A stretch of 64,000 nt of DNA from Anaeramoeba ignava (lineage: Eukaryota > Metamonada > Anaeramoebidae), in assembly GCA_028826165.1 (NCBI GenBank), contig JAPDFW010000089.1:62001-126000 (forward strand), in the 5' to 3' direction. The stretch's first letter is position 1, and each line of letters starts with the position of its first letter. This document shows positions 37,892-50,334 of the stretch, piece after piece. The position numbers were made by a program, and so were the translations under genes. Below the pieces are notes generated by a model. The model was given only the letters and a program-made list of their open reading frames with translations, ran no database searches and was not told where the DNA came from.

Positions 37892-38595
37892 TTGAACTCG
37901 CAAAAATTATTATTGTTTTTTTTTGGTTGAATAACTTAGTTGTTTTTTGAAAAGCAAAAATTTTTGTTAATGTTGCTTGTTTTTGTTTTTTTGTTTGTTA
38001 ATGTTGCTTGTTTTTGTTTGTTTGTTAATGTTGTTTTTGTTTTTGGGGGAGAAAAGGGTTTAAAAAAATAATAAAAAAAAAATTAAGAAAGAAAAAAAAT
38101 GAAACTTGCAAAAGTCAAGAAATCTTTTGTGTAATAAAAATATTAATAAAAATAAAAATTTTTTTCTTTTTTATTTTTTTTTTTCTCTCCATCTATTTAA
38201 TAAGGATTATAATTAAATATTAAATTGTTTTTTAATTTAAATCTTTCTTTATTTTTTATTTAAACAATTTTCATTAATTCAATTTTTGATTTAGTGTTGT
38301 TTTTTTTTATTATTTTTTTAATTTGCCCCCTTTTTTATTTTTATTTTTTTTATTTTTATTTTTAAATAAATAAATAATTAAATTAATAACTGATCTTTCT
38401 TTAAATTTAATTTTTTAAAAAAGATCCTATTGTAATTTATTAATAAAACAAGAAATTAACTTATAAAAAAATTTTTTTTTCGCCTTTTTATTTTTTTTTT
38501 CTCCTTTTTTTTTTTTTTAATTTTTTTTCATAATTTCATTTTTTTTTCATTTTTTCTTTTTCTTTTTTCTTTCTTTCTTTTTTCTTTTTTTTCTA
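37892..38595. promoter_or_regulatory. Divergent intergenic region, BRCT and RhoGAP genes
   Basis: 704 bp between two divergent starts. A TTGTTAATGTTGCTTGTTTT repeat occurs two to three times at 37960-38040 next to the BRCT gene; the remainder is T/A homopolymer. It should hold both promoters, but no defined motif can be named. Confidence 0.4.
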
Positions 38596-41500
38596 ATGTC
38601 TAAAAGTGTAAAACAAAAACAAAAACAAATTTTCTCCTCTTTTCTTTTATAAAAAAATTTTTTTCTAAAACAAATTCTTTTAAATTTTAATTTTAATTTA
38701 AATTTTTCAGGCTTGGAACCCTATTGGATTACCCACAAAAGAAGGATTTTTAACAAAACAAGTAAAATTCCATTCAAATTCTTAACTTAATTTTTAACTT
38801 AATTCTAATTCTAATTCTAATTCTAATTCTAATTCTAATTCTAATTCTAATTCTAATTATAATTCTAATTCTAATTTAATTTTAATTCTAATTCTAATTC
38901 TAATTCTAATTCTAATTCTAATTCTAATTTTAATTCTAATTCTAATTTTAATTCTAATTTTAATTCTAATTCTAATTCTAATTCTAATTCTAATTCTAAT
39001 TCTAATTCTAATTTTAATTCTAATTTAATTTCTAATTTTAATAATTCTAATTTTTAATTCTAATTCTAATTCTAATTCTAATTTAATTCTAATTCTAATT
39101 TTAATTCTAATTCTAATTAATTCTAATTTTAATTTTAATTTTAATTTTAATTTTAATTTAATTTTAATTTTAATTTTAATTTTAATTTTAATTTTAATTT
39201 TAATTTTAATTTTAATTTTTAATTCTAATTTTTAATTAATTCTAATTTTAATTTTTAATTTTTAATTTTAATTTAATTATAATTCTAATTTTAATTCTAA
39301 TTTTAATTTTAATTCTAATTCTAATTCTAATTCTAATTTTAATTCTAATTTTAATTCTAATTTTAATTCTAATTCTAATTCTAATTCTAATTCTAATTCT
39401 AATTTTAATTCTAATTCTAATTTTAATTTTAATTTTAATTCTAATTCTAATTTAATTTTAATTTTAATTTTAATTTTAATTTTTAATTTTAATTTTAATT
39501 TTAATTTTAATTTTAATTTTAATTCTAATTCTAATTCTAATTCTAATTCTAATTCTAATTCTAATTCTAATTCTAATTCTAATTCTAATTCTAATTCTAA
39601 TTCTAATTCTAATTCTAATTCTAATTCTAATTTTAATTTTAATTTTAATTTTAATTTTAATTTTAATTTTAATTTTAATTTTAATTTTAATTTTAATTTT
39701 AATTTTAATTCTAATTCTAATTCTAATTTAATTTTAATTTTAATTTTAATTTTAATTCTAATTTTAATTTTAATTTTAATTAATTTTAATTCTAATTCTA
39801 ATTCTAATTTTAATTTTAATTTATAGGGTGGAAGAGTAAAAAATTGGAAAAAACGATATTTTGTTTTAAAGGATGGTTATCTTTTTTATTTTAAGTCGAA
39901 AAATGTAAACATCAAGGCATTAAATTGATTTAAATTTAATTTTCTTAAGCAAACAAGATTTCCAAAAAAATTTTTTGATTCTTTTAATTTCTTTAAATTA
40001 AACAACAGGATTTTAAACCTTGTGGTGAAATTTCACTTGAAGGGATCAACAGTAAAAGAAGATCCAAATTCAAAAAAACAATTTGGATTTGTTATAACTC
40101 CAGGACCAGATGCAGATGTTTCAAACGGTCATTATGTGTATTTAATTTTTTAATACTAATTTTGATTTTAATTTTTAATTTTAATTTTGATTTTATAAAT
40201 GAATTTTAATTTTAATTTTGATTTTAATTTTAATTTTGATTTTGATTTTGATTTTTAATTTAAATTTTAATTTTAATTTTAAATTTTAATTTTAATTTTA
40301 TAAATGAATTTTAATTTCGATTTTATAAATGAATTTTAATTTTAATTTCAATATTAAATTCTAATTTTGATTTTATAAATGAATTTTAATTTTAATTCTA
40401 ATTTTAATTTTAATTTTAATTTTAATTTTAATTTTAATTTTAATTTTAATTTTATAAATGAATTTAATTTTATAAATGAATTTTAATTTTAATTTTAATT
40501 TTAATTTTTATAAATGAATTTTAAATTTTAATTTTGAATTGTAGTTATAATATTGCTGCTCTTTCAGAATTACAAAAACATGGATGGATTACTGCAATAG
40601 AAAAAGAAATTAGTCGACATAAATCAGAAGATGCAATTTTTGGAGTTGATTTAAAAACAGTAGTTTCGAAAAAGAAAAGATGGAAAATTAATTCCACTTG
40701 TTGTTGAAAAAGTTATTGAATTTGTTCGTGATCCAAAAACAAAAGGTGAAAAATAAAATTGATTAAAATTTTTTGAAATTTTTTTTTATAAAAAAATTTT
40801 TTTTAATAGCTCTTCAAACTGAAGGAATTTTTAGATTATCAGGTGCTTCTTCAGAAGTAAAACAACTTGTAGAACGATTTGATAAAGGTGAAGATGTTGA
40901 TTTATATCCTGAAAAAGATCTTCATGCTGTTGCTGGTTTACTTAAACTTTTCTTAAGAGAACTTCCAATTCCTTTACTTACTTTTGATTTATATCCTCAA
41001 TTTCAACAGGCTTTAGGTATATTTATTAATATTAATATTAAAATTAAAATTCAAATTAAAATCAAAATCAAAATCAAAATTAAAATTCAAATTAAAATTA
41101 AAATTAAAATTAAAATTAATATTAAAATTCAAAATTATAATTCAAATTAAAATTCAAATTAAAATCAAAATCAAAATTAAAATTAAAATCAAAATTAAAA
41201 TTAATATTGAAATTAAAATTAAAATTAATATTAAAATTCATTTATAAAATTAAAATTAAAATCAATATTAATATTAAAATTAAAATTCATTTATAAAATT
41301 AAAATTAAAATTCATTTATAAAATTAAAATTAAAATTTAAATTAAAATTAAAATTCATTTATAAAATTAATATTAAAATCAATATTAAAATCAAATTTAA
41401 ATTAAAATTCATTTATAAAATTAATATTAAAATTAAAATTAAAATTCATTTATAAAATTAAAATTAAAATTAAAATTAAAATTAATATTAAAATTAAAAT

Positions 41501-44500
41501 TAAAATTAAAATTAAAATTAAAATTAAAATTAAAATTAAAATTAAAATTAAAATTAAAATTAAAATTAATATTAAAATTAAATTTAAAATATTAAAATTT
41601 TGAAAAATTTAGCTCAACCTGATCAAAAAAAGGTCAATGAAAGTTTACATAATTGTATTAATTTACTTGAACCAGAAAACAGAGAAACACTCAAAGCTTT
41701 AATAGAATTTTTAACAGAAATTCCAAAATATTCACAAGAAAACAAAATGGGTATTCGAAATGTTGCAGTTGTATGTGGATTTTTCAATTAAATTTGAATT
41801 TAAATTAAATTTGAATTAAATTATTTTGAAATTCAAAAAGGTTTTTGGTCCTAATTTAATTCGAAGAGAAAATCCAACAACAATGCAAGTTGTTGAAGAC
41901 GCAACTTTTCAAGAAAGTTTATGCAAAACATTTATTGAAAATTATGAAGATATTTTTGTAAAAATCTTTAGAGCAATTTAATTTAATTTAATTTAATTTA
42001 ATTTAATTTAATTTAATTTAATTTGATTTAATTTAATTTAATTTAATTTAATTTAATTTAATTTAATTTAATTTGATTTAATTTGATTTAATTTAATTTA
42101 ATTTAATTTAATTTAATTTAATTTAATTTAAATCAAAAATAACTAAATTATTTCTCTTAATATTTTTAGGCGCAAACTGACAAAGAGAAAGAAGAATCAC
42201 AAAAAATTTCAGAAGAAAAAAAAAATATACAAGGAAATTCAGATTTAATTAGTCAACTTAAACAAAAACAGCAACAAAAGCAATCACAACAAAAATCAAA
42301 AGCAATTGTTGAATTTGTTCAAGCAGCTCATGATTATAAATCACAAGATCCAAATCAACTTTCTCTCGCAAAAGGAGAAGTAAATGAAAATTTGAGGAAG
42401 ATATTAAAATATTGAAATAAATATTAAAATATTTAAATAAATATTTAAATATTGAAATTAAATATTAAAATATTGAAATTAAATATTAAAATATTAAAAT
42501 AAATATTAAAATAAATATTAAAATATTAAAATATTTAAATAAATATTAAAATATTAAGATATTAAAATATTAAAATTAAAATATTTAAATATTAAAATAA
42601 ATATTAAAATATTAAAATATTAAATTAAATATTAAAATATTAAATTAAATATTAAATATTAAATTAAATATTAAAAAATATTAAAATATTGAAATAAATA
42701 TTAAAATAAATATTAAAATAAATATTAAAATAAATATTAAAATTAAATATTAAAATAAATATTAAAATAAATATTGAAATTAAATATTAAAAATAAATAT
42801 TAAAATAAATATTTAAATATTAAAATATTTAAATAAATATTAAATTAAATATTAAAATATTAAAATATTAAAATATTAAAATATTAAAATATTGAAATTA
42901 AATATTAAAATATTAAAATAAATAATAAAACAAATATTGAAATTAAATATTAAAATTAAATATTAAAATATTAAAATATTAAAATATTAAATTAAATATT
43001 TAAATAAATATTAAAATATTAAATTATTAAAATATTAAAATATTTAAATATTAAAATTAAAATATTTAAATATTAAAATAAATATTCTAATTATGATTTT
43101 ATAAAAAAGATAATCACTGTAATTCTCAAGTATGAATCCGGATGGTGGAAAGGAATGAACTCAAAAAATCAACAAGGATTTTTCCCATCAAACTACACAC
43201 AACCATATGAACCAAAAGGAGAAAACTACATTGATACACAAAATCCAAGTGAAAAGCAAACAATCACAGCAGATCAGGTTTTAACCATGCCACAAAAATC
43301 AATAACGCCTACACAAAGAAGACCAAATTCACCAACAAGACGGCAAGTATCACCTCAATTTGGCGATATTAAGCCAAAAATTTTACCAAATCAACTCAAT
43401 CGTGGTCGATCTGGTACTCCAAGATCTCAAAAGGAAAGACAACCTATTAAAGATACAAATGAACAAATTGTTACTTCTCCAAAGATGAGAAGGCAATCTC
43501 CTCTTCTTAGGGATGATCCTGTTCAATCTCAATTAGATGATAAAGATCTTTTATCAGATACTTCTGTTGCTCAAACAGAACAATCTTTGAATAATTTTCT
43601 TACTCAATTTAAATCTACAAAATTTGATGAATCTTCTCGGTTTGTCATTTCAATTATAACTTATTTTATATTTAAATATTATTTTATAATTAATTATTAT
43701 TTTATATTTTATAATTAAATATTATTTTATATTTAAATATTATTTTATAATTAAATATTATTTTATAATTAAATATTATTTTATAATTAAATATTATTTT
43801 ATAATTAAATATTATTTTATAATTAATTATTATTTTATAATTAAATATTATTTTATATTTAAATATTATTTTATAATTAAATATTATTTTAAAATTAAAT
43901 ATTATTTTAAAATTAAATATTATTTTATAATTAAATATTATTTTATAATTAAATATTATTTTATAATTAAATATTATTTTATAATTAAATATTATTTTAT
44001 AATTAAATATTATTTTATAATTAAATATTATTTTAATTAAATATTATTTTATAATTAACTTTTATTTTATAATTAAATATTATTTTATAATTAATTATTA
44101 TTTTATAATTAATTATTATTTTATAATTAAATATTATTTTATAATTAAATATTATTTTATAATTAATTATTATTTTTATAATTAATTATTATTTTAAAAT
44201 TAAATATTATTTTATAATTAAATATTATTTTATAATTAAATATTATTTTTATAATTAAATATTATTTTATAATTAAATATTATTTTGGTAATTAAATATT
44301 ATTTTAAGAATTAAATATTATTTTAAAATTAAATATTATTTTATAATTAAATATTATTTTATAATTAAATATTATTTTATAATTAAATATTATTTTGTAA
44401 TTAAATATTATTTTAAAATTAAATATTATTTTTAAAATTAAATATTATTTTATAATTAAATATTATTTTATAATTAAATATTATTTTATAATTAAATATT

Positions 44501-45103
44501 ATTTTATAATTAAATATTATTTTATAATTAAATATTATTTTATAATTAAATATTATTTTATAATTAAATATTATTTTATAATTAAATATTATTTTAAAAT
44601 TAAATATTATTTTATATTTAAATATTATTTTATAATTAAATATTATTTCATAATTAATTATTATTTTTATAATTAAATATTATTTTATAATTAAATATTA
44701 TTTTATATTTAAATATTATTTTATAATTAAATATTATTTTATAATTAAATATTATTTTATAATTAATTATTATTTTATATTTAAATATTATTTTATAATT
44801 AAATATTATTTTATAATTAAATATTATTTTATAATTAATTATTATTTTATAATTAAATATTATTTTATAATTAAATATTATTTTATAATTAATTATTATT
44901 TTAAAATTAAATATTATTTTATAATTAAATATTATTTTGGATTTTTGGATTTTCTAAATTAAAAATATTTTTTTTTTCTTCTTAATAGTGCTCCACTTGA
45001 AAATATGCTTGAAACTCTTGTTAATGAAGTAATTTTCCTCAAAAAAGAATTAATGAAAGAAAGGAATGAAAGAAAAAAACTTGAAAATTCAATAAACAAT
45101 TAA
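38596..45103 (+). CDS. PH-RhoGAP-SH3 protein (eleven exons)
   Basis: Predicted GTPase-activating protein for Rho/Rac GTPases. Exons: 38596-38607, 38711-38761, 39827-39904, 40009-40137, 40545-40745, 40810-41016, 41613-41770, 41841-41957, 42170-42379, 43110-43639 and 44989-45103. PH domain: KEGFLTKQGGRVKNWKKRYF through KHGWITAIEKEI. RhoGAP: LQTEGIFRLSG (arginine finger in IFRLSG), LKLFLRELPIPLLTF, NKMGIRNVAVVFGPNLIRRE. SH3: VEFVQAAHDYKSQDPNQLSL, SGWWKGMNSKNQQGFFPSNY. The tail is Ser/Pro/Arg-rich with a last-exon coiled coil (LENMLETLVNEVIFLKKEL). Two extra bases interrupt the frame: GGG at 40043-40045 in the PH domain and AAAA before GATGGAAAAT at about 40675-40678 in the RhoGAP start. Domain order resembles fungal and amoeba RhoGAPs that control actin. 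Confidence 0.9.
38762..39826 (+). repeat. (TTCTAA)n/(TTTTAA)n satellite, RhoGAP intron 2
   Basis: 1,065-bp intron with alternating homogeneous blocks of TTCTAA and TTTTAA hexamers. Confidence 0.95.
40138..40544 (+). repeat. (TTTTAA)n with TTTTATAAATGAA, RhoGAP intron 4
   Basis: 407-bp intron with about seven interspersed TTTTATAAATGAATTTTAA blocks. The same block appears in introns of the TM9-like and PAS genes. Confidence 0.9.
41017..41612 (+). repeat. (TAAAAT)n with TTCATTTATAAAAT, RhoGAP intron 6
   Basis: 596-bp intron. The inserted TTCATTTATAAAATTAAAAT block is the reverse complement of the TTTTATAAATGAA block of intron 4. Confidence 0.9.
41958..42169 (+). repeat. (TTTAA)n pentamer, RhoGAP intron 8
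   Basis: 212-bp intron, mainly a pure TTTAA repeat with three TTTGA units. Confidence 0.9.
42380..43109 (+). repeat. AAATATTAAAATATT satellite, RhoGAP intron 9
   Basis: 730-bp intron of AAATATTAAAAT/AATAAATATT units. Ends TATAAAAAAG. Confidence 0.9.
43640..44988 (+). repeat. 18-bp satellite AATTAAATATTATTTTAT, RhoGAP intron 10
   Basis: 1,349-bp intron, about 70 copies with high uniformity. Donor GTTTGT, acceptor CTTAATAG. Confidence 0.95.
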
Positions 45104-45945
45104 CGAAAAAAAAATTTGTGTTTTGATGAAGGAAAAAAAAATTTTTTTTCTCTTTTTTTTTTCTTCTTCTTTCTATCGATTCTACTTCAATTTCTTTTTG
45201 CTTTTTTCTTTTTTCTTTTTGATTTTTTTTTGATTTTTTAATTTTACTTAAAGCACAATTATATCAACAAATTAATTTGTGAGACGGATTTAATAAACAA
45301 AAAGAAAATTTTTTTTTATTTTGATTTTTATTTTTATTTTATTTTTGTAATTGAATGATCTAAAATAAAAAGTTTTTTTTTTTTAATTTGATCTTATTAA
45401 AAAAATTTTAATTAAAAAAAAAAAAGAATTTTCAAATAAGAATTTTATTTTTAAAAAATTATAAAAAGAAAAAAAAAATATAATATTACGTAATAAAAAG
45501 AAAATGAAATGGAAATTAAGAAATTGAAAAGAAAATCCAAGTAAGAAAGGGATTATTTATAAAAATAAATTATTTTTTTTTTATTTGAATTTTAATGAAA
45601 TGATTTAAAAAAAAAAATTTTTTTATTTATTTAAATAAAAAATAATAATAATTTGTCAAAAAAATAATTAATAAAAAATAAATTAATTTAAAATTCAGAT
45701 TGATCCAAAAAGAAACAAAAAGAAACAAAAAGAAAGAAAGAAAGAAAGAAAATAAAAGGAAAATAAAAGGAAAAATGAATTAAAAAAATTAAAAAACAAA
45801 AATATAAAAATTTAAAAGGATCAAGAAATCATTTTTTCTTTTCAATTCAATTCAATTCAATTCAATTCAATCAATTCAATTTAATTTAAATCAATTTAAT
45901 TTAATTTAAATCAATTCAAAATTAAAATAAATTCAAAATTAAAAA
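45104..45945. other. AT-rich intergenic region, no gene seen
   Basis: 842 bp between the RhoGAP stop and the homeobox start. It holds T- and A-tracts, AAAGA runs at 45715-45770 and (TTCAA)n near 45840-45880. I see no ORF or structured RNA. Confidence 0.5.
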
Positions 45946-47586
45946 ATGTTTCAATTTAATAAACGAAAAGATCTATTAAAAAGACAAGCAGAAGAAAAAC
46001 CAAAACAAGTAAGTGAAACATTACCAGAACAAGAAAAGAAGAAGAAAAAAGCAAGAAAAAGCTTGTCTCCTGAAAGTAAACGTGTTTTATTGATTTGGCT
46101 TTTTTACAATATTAAAAATCCTTATCCAACAAATGAAGAGAAATTAACTTTAAGTCAAAAAGCTAAAGTTCCTCTTGTTCAAGTTAATAATTTTTTTGTA
46201 AATGCACGCGTAAGTGAATTTGGTTTTATTTCTTTTGGTTCTTTTATTCGTTTTTTTTTTAGCTATTCAAATTATTATTTTTTTTATTATTTTTTTATTC
46301 TTTTTTTTTTTGCTTTTTTTTGCCATTCTGTCAAAATAATTTTTTTTCATTTAATTTTTAACAAATTTATTTTTGAATTATTTTTGAATTATTTTTGAAT
46401 TATTTTATTGTTTAAATTTTTGACATTTTTTATTTAATATTTATTTAAAATTTTTTCCAAATTTTTTCCAAATTTTTTGGATAATATTTATTTAATATTC
46501 ATTTAATATTTATTTAATATTTATTTAATATTTATTTAATATTTATTTAATATTTATTTAATATTTATTTAATATTTATTTAATATTTATTTAATATTTA
46601 TTTAATATTTATTTAATATTTATTTAATATTTATTTAATATTTATTTAATATTTATTTAATATTTATTTAATATTTATTTAATATTTAATTAATATTTAT
46701 TTAATATTCATTTAATATTTATTTAATATTTATTTAATATTTTATTTAATATTTAATATTTATTTAATATTTAATTAATATTCAATATTTATTTAATATT
46801 TTTATTTAATATTTATTATTTTATTTATTTAATATTTATTTAATATTTATTTAATATTTAATATTTTTGATAATATTTAATATTTATTTAATATTTAATA
46901 TTTAATATTTTTGGATAATAATATTTAATATTTAATATTTAATATTTTATTTAATATTTATTTAATATTTATTTAATTATTATTTAATATTTAATATTTA
47001 ATATTTAATATTTATTTAATATTTAATATTTAATATTTAATATTTATTTAATATTTTATTTAATATTTATTTAATATTTATTTAATATTTATTTAATATT
47101 TATTTTATTTTATTTATTTATTTTAATATTTTATTTAATATTTTTTTAATATTTATTTAATATTTATTTTAATATTTAATTAATATTCATTTAATATTTT
47201 TGGATAATATTTATTTAATATTTATTTAATATTTATTTAATATTTATTTAATATTTATTTAATATTTATTTAATATTTTTGGATAATATTTATTTAATAT
47301 TTAATATTTAATATTTATTTAATATTTATTTAATATTTTTGGATAATATTTAATATTTAATATTTAATATTCAATATTTATTTAATATTTATTTAATATT
47401 TAATATTTATTTAATATTTATTTTTGAATTGTTTTTTCTTTTTAGAGACGCTTATTAAAACCAATACTTGATGTCCAAGAAAAACATAATAAATCAAAAT
47501 CTCAAAAAAATAAATTAGTTTTAGGTTCAAAAGTTGATATTAAAGAAATAAATTTCGAACAATCTCCAAATGCTGATCAATTATAA
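45946..47586 (+). CDS. TALE-class homeodomain protein
   Basis: 134 residues from exons 45946-46209 and 47446-47586. The homeodomain (about 38-97) has the three-residue-extended TALE loop (KNPYPTNEEK) and recognition helix VNNFFVNARRRLLKP. The conserved WF of helix 3 is FF here (Phe in place of the nearly invariant Trp48), while Asn51 and Arg53 are kept. A Lys-rich stretch precedes the domain (KKKKKARKSL). The splice site (NAR|RRL) falls inside helix 3, a common position for TALE genes. Likely a nuclear DNA-binding regulator; targets unknown. The protein is short, with no MEIS or KNOX domain. Confidence 0.9.
46430..47425 (+). repeat. 11-bp satellite ATTTATTTAAT in homeobox intron
   Basis: Fills the 1,236-bp intron (46210-47445). 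An interspersed TTTTTGGATAATATT unit recurs five times. Becomes ATTTAAT-only in parts. Confidence 0.95.
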
Positions 47587-47852
47587 AAAAATACTTCATT
47601 TTCTTTCATTTTCAAAAAAAAAATATCAAAATAATTTTTATTGAAAGAAAAAATTGCAAAAAGAAAAAATTTTTTTTGATGAAGTTTTTTTTTAATTTTG
47701 TTTTTTTTTCTTTTGTTTTTTTTGTGTTTTTATTATGTTTTTTTTTTTTAAATTGATTTAAAAACACAAATTAAAATTAAAATCAAAATTAAATTCAAAA
47801 TTAAATTTTTCATTTTTCATTTTTTCATTTCAAAAAAAAAAAATAAAAATAA

Positions 47853-49049
47853 ATGAAAATTTTTCTTTTAATTCTTTTTTTATTAGTTCAGAAAAATATT
47901 GTGAATTGTAATTATTATAATCACATTTATGAAAATCATCAAAGAGTATATCTATTTTATGAAATGATTGGGGAAGCTGAATATTTAGAATCACCAGATG
48001 GATCTGCTGTTAGAGTTTATGATCCAAATTATAAATATTCACAAATTATTCAAAAACCTGATGAAATTTTTTTGTTTTCTGATACTCCTTATTGTAGATG
48101 GAATCCTGAAAAAAGAAAGCATCCAAGTTTAGAAGATATTTTTTATTGGAGAGAATATAATAGATCAGGATATCATATATTTTTTAACAGTAAGATTTTA
48201 ATTTTAATTTTAATTTTAATTTTAATTTTAATTTTAATTTTAATTTTAATTTTAATATTAATTTTAATTTTAATTTTAATTTTAATTTTAATTTTAATTT
48301 TAATTTTAATTTTAATTTTAATTTTAATTTTAATTTTATAAATGAATTATAATTTTAATTTTAATTTTTAATTTTAATATTAATTTTAATTTTAATTTTA
48401 ATTTTAATTTTAATTTTAATTTTAATTTTGATTTTAATTTTAATATTAAATTGAATTTTGATTTTAATTTTATAAATGAATTTTAAATTTTAATTTTAAT
48501 TTTAATTTTAATTTTGATTTTGATTTTAATTTTAATTTTGATTTTAATTTTAATTTTATAAATGAATTATAATTTATTTTAAATTTAATTTTAAATTTTT
48601 TAGCAAATTTTGGAAATCATAAAATTTGTTCAACTAAACTCACTAAAGAACATATTAAAGTGATGAAAAAAATAATTGAGAAAAACTATTTAGGAAGAGT
48701 ATTAATAGATGGAATATTTGTGACATTTCCATTAGGAGAAATAATAAATGAAGAAGTACAAATGTTTAATCATTTAAAAATTGATTTATTTTTTCATGGA
48801 AATCAAATTACAAAAATTTCAATTAATCCAGTTTATCGAGGATTTAATTTAGAAAAAGCTTTAGATAAAGAAGTTATCTTTTATTTATCTGTTGATTGGC
48901 ATAAAGACTTTAGAAACCGTTTAGAAGCTTTTCAAGAAGATAAAACTCTTATTTATCATGAATTCTCTTTTGCTACAAAGTTTTTTATTTATTCTCTTCT
49001 TCTTTTCTTCATTAGTTTTTTGTTCGTTTACTTATGGAAAAAATTATGA
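47853..49049 (+). CDS. TM9SF-like luminal-domain protein with one C-terminal helix
   Basis: 260 residues from exons 47853-48189 and 48604-49049. A signal peptide (1-19, ending VNC) is followed by a luminal region. HQRVYLFYEMIG, DTPYCRW, SLEDIFYWREYNRSGYHIFF, ICSTKLTKEHIKVMKKIIEK, VIFYLSVDWHKDFRNRLEAF and the pre-membrane YHEFSF correspond in order to the nonaspanin (TM9SF) ectodomain, including the usual Y-S-V-x-W motif. One hydrophobic helix (about 232-256) then ends the protein with WKKL; the eight further helices of TM9SF are absent. A stop is present in frame and no continuation is seen downstream. The 414-bp intron is (TTTTAA)n. Role unknown; possibly a trafficking co-factor. Assignment is from motif order, not a search. 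Confidence 0.55.
48190..48603 (+). repeat. (TTTTAA)n intron of TM9-like gene
   Basis: Hexamer array with three TTTTATAAATGAA blocks, as in RhoGAP intron 4. Confidence 0.92.
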
Positions 49050-49189
49050 TTTCATTTAATTAACTAATTAACTAATTAACTAATTTTGGAAAAAATAAAT
49101 TTTTTACTTTTTTTTTACAAATTAAAATTGATCAATAAATCGAATAAAAATCAAAAAAGGATTAAATTTTAATTTAAATCTTTTTTTAT

Positions 49190-49577
49190 TTTCAAATTGA
49201 ATTTGAAATTAAAATTGATGAATTGAATTGAATTTGAATTGAAATTAAATTGAAATTAAATTGAATTCAAAATTAAAATGAATTAAATTTGAATTGAAAA
49301 TAATTTGAAATTAAAATTGAATTTGAATTGAATTTGAATTGAAATTGAATTGAATTGAATTGAATTTGAATTGAAATTAAATTGAATTGAAATTAAAATT
49401 GGATCAAAATTAAATTGAAATTGAATTTGAATTTGAATTGAAATTGAATTTGAATTTGAATTGAAATTAAATTGAAATTAAATTGAAATTAAATTGAAAT
49501 TAAATTGAAATTAAATTGAATTTGAATTGAATTTGAATTTGAATTTGAAATTGAATTGAATTGAATTTGAATTGAAA
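49190..49577. repeat. (TTGAA)n / TTGAAATTAAA repeats
   Basis: Simple repeats between the TM9-like gene and the convergent Cgi121 gene; the 49050-49190 part is plain AT sequence with (TTAAC)n. No gene seen. Confidence 0.8.
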
Positions 49578-50171
49578 TTAAAATTCTTTTGTTGACATAG
49601 CCAACACAACTGCATCTTCTAAACTACCAATCAAAAGTTCTTTTTCATTAATTTTATAAAGTTTTTTAATTTTAGGTAAATCTATAATTTGATTTAAACT
49701 TTGAACAATATTTTTTTGTTCTTCTCCTTGAATTAAATAATTTTCATTTAAATTTTCAATTTCATTTGAATTTTCATTTGAATTTTCAATTTCATTTGAA
49801 TTTTGATTTGAATTTTCATTTGAATCAATAAATTTGCATTCCAAAATATGTTGAACATTATTTGATCCAATTCCTAAATCTTCTAATGCTTTTTTAACAC
49901 TTTTTCCTGGATATAAATAATAAATTAATTCTGTATGTAAATTTTTAGTTTTCAAATGATTATTTGATAAAGAATTCATAACATTATGACAAGCAACTTG
50001 AATTTGAAAAAGAGAAACAATATAAACTGGATTAAGAAAAGCAGAATCAATTTCATTTGCTTTTATTTTTTGAAAAAGTTCTTCTTTATTTTTAACATTT
50101 AAAAAAAGTTTTATTCTCAAAATTTTTTGTTTTTTTATTCCATTTTCCAAATAATTAAAATTAAAATTCAT
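49578..50171 (-). CDS. CGI121: Cgi121/TPRKB-like KEOPS subunit
   Basis: 197 residues, single exon. Cgi121/TPRKB is the KEOPS/EKC subunit that binds the Bud32 kinase and tRNA during the t6A37 tRNA modification. Family features are FLNVKNKEELFQKIKANEID, AFLNPVYIVSLFQIQVACHN, KTKNLHTELIYYLYPGKSV, ALEDLGIGSNNVQHILECKF and a C-terminal helix SLEDAVVLAMSTKE. An Asn/Ser/Glu low-complexity insert (about 116-146) sits after the strand ending in ECKF, where other members have a short loop. It is divergent from PSP1, with 163 bp between start codons. Confidence 0.87.
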   Translation of the reverse strand: MNFNFNYLENGIKKQKILRIKLFLNVKNKEELFQKIKANEIDSAFLNPVYIVSLFQIQVACHNVMNSLSNNHLKTKNLHTELIYYLYPGKSVKKALEDLGIGSNNVQHILECKFIDSNENSNQNSNEIENSNENSNEIENLNENYLIQGEEQKNIVQSLNQIIDLPKIKKLYKINEKELLIGSLEDAVVLAMSTKEF

Positions 50172-50334
50172 TTTAAAAATAAAAAATGAAAAAATGATTT
50201 TTAAATTTTTTTTTCATTTTTTTTTTCATTTTATTTTTAAAAGCATTTATAACTTAAAACCATTTGTTTCTTTACTTTTTGAATAGTTCAAAGTGGTTTT
50301 TTATAATTTTTTTTTAAATTCTTAGTCTAAAATC
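50172..50334. promoter_or_regulatory. Short bidirectional promoter region, Cgi121/PSP1
   Basis: 163 bp shared by two divergent starts (50171 minus, 50335 plus). It has T-rich tracts and a GTTTCTTTACTTTTTGAATA stretch. Position suggests shared control; no motif is proven. Confidence 0.4.

Noticed and set aside
40660-40690. A 20-bp mini-intron (GTAGTT...AAAAG) explaining the RhoGAP frame break
   Set aside because: Removing it does not restore the RhoGAP frame, whereas removing one A does.
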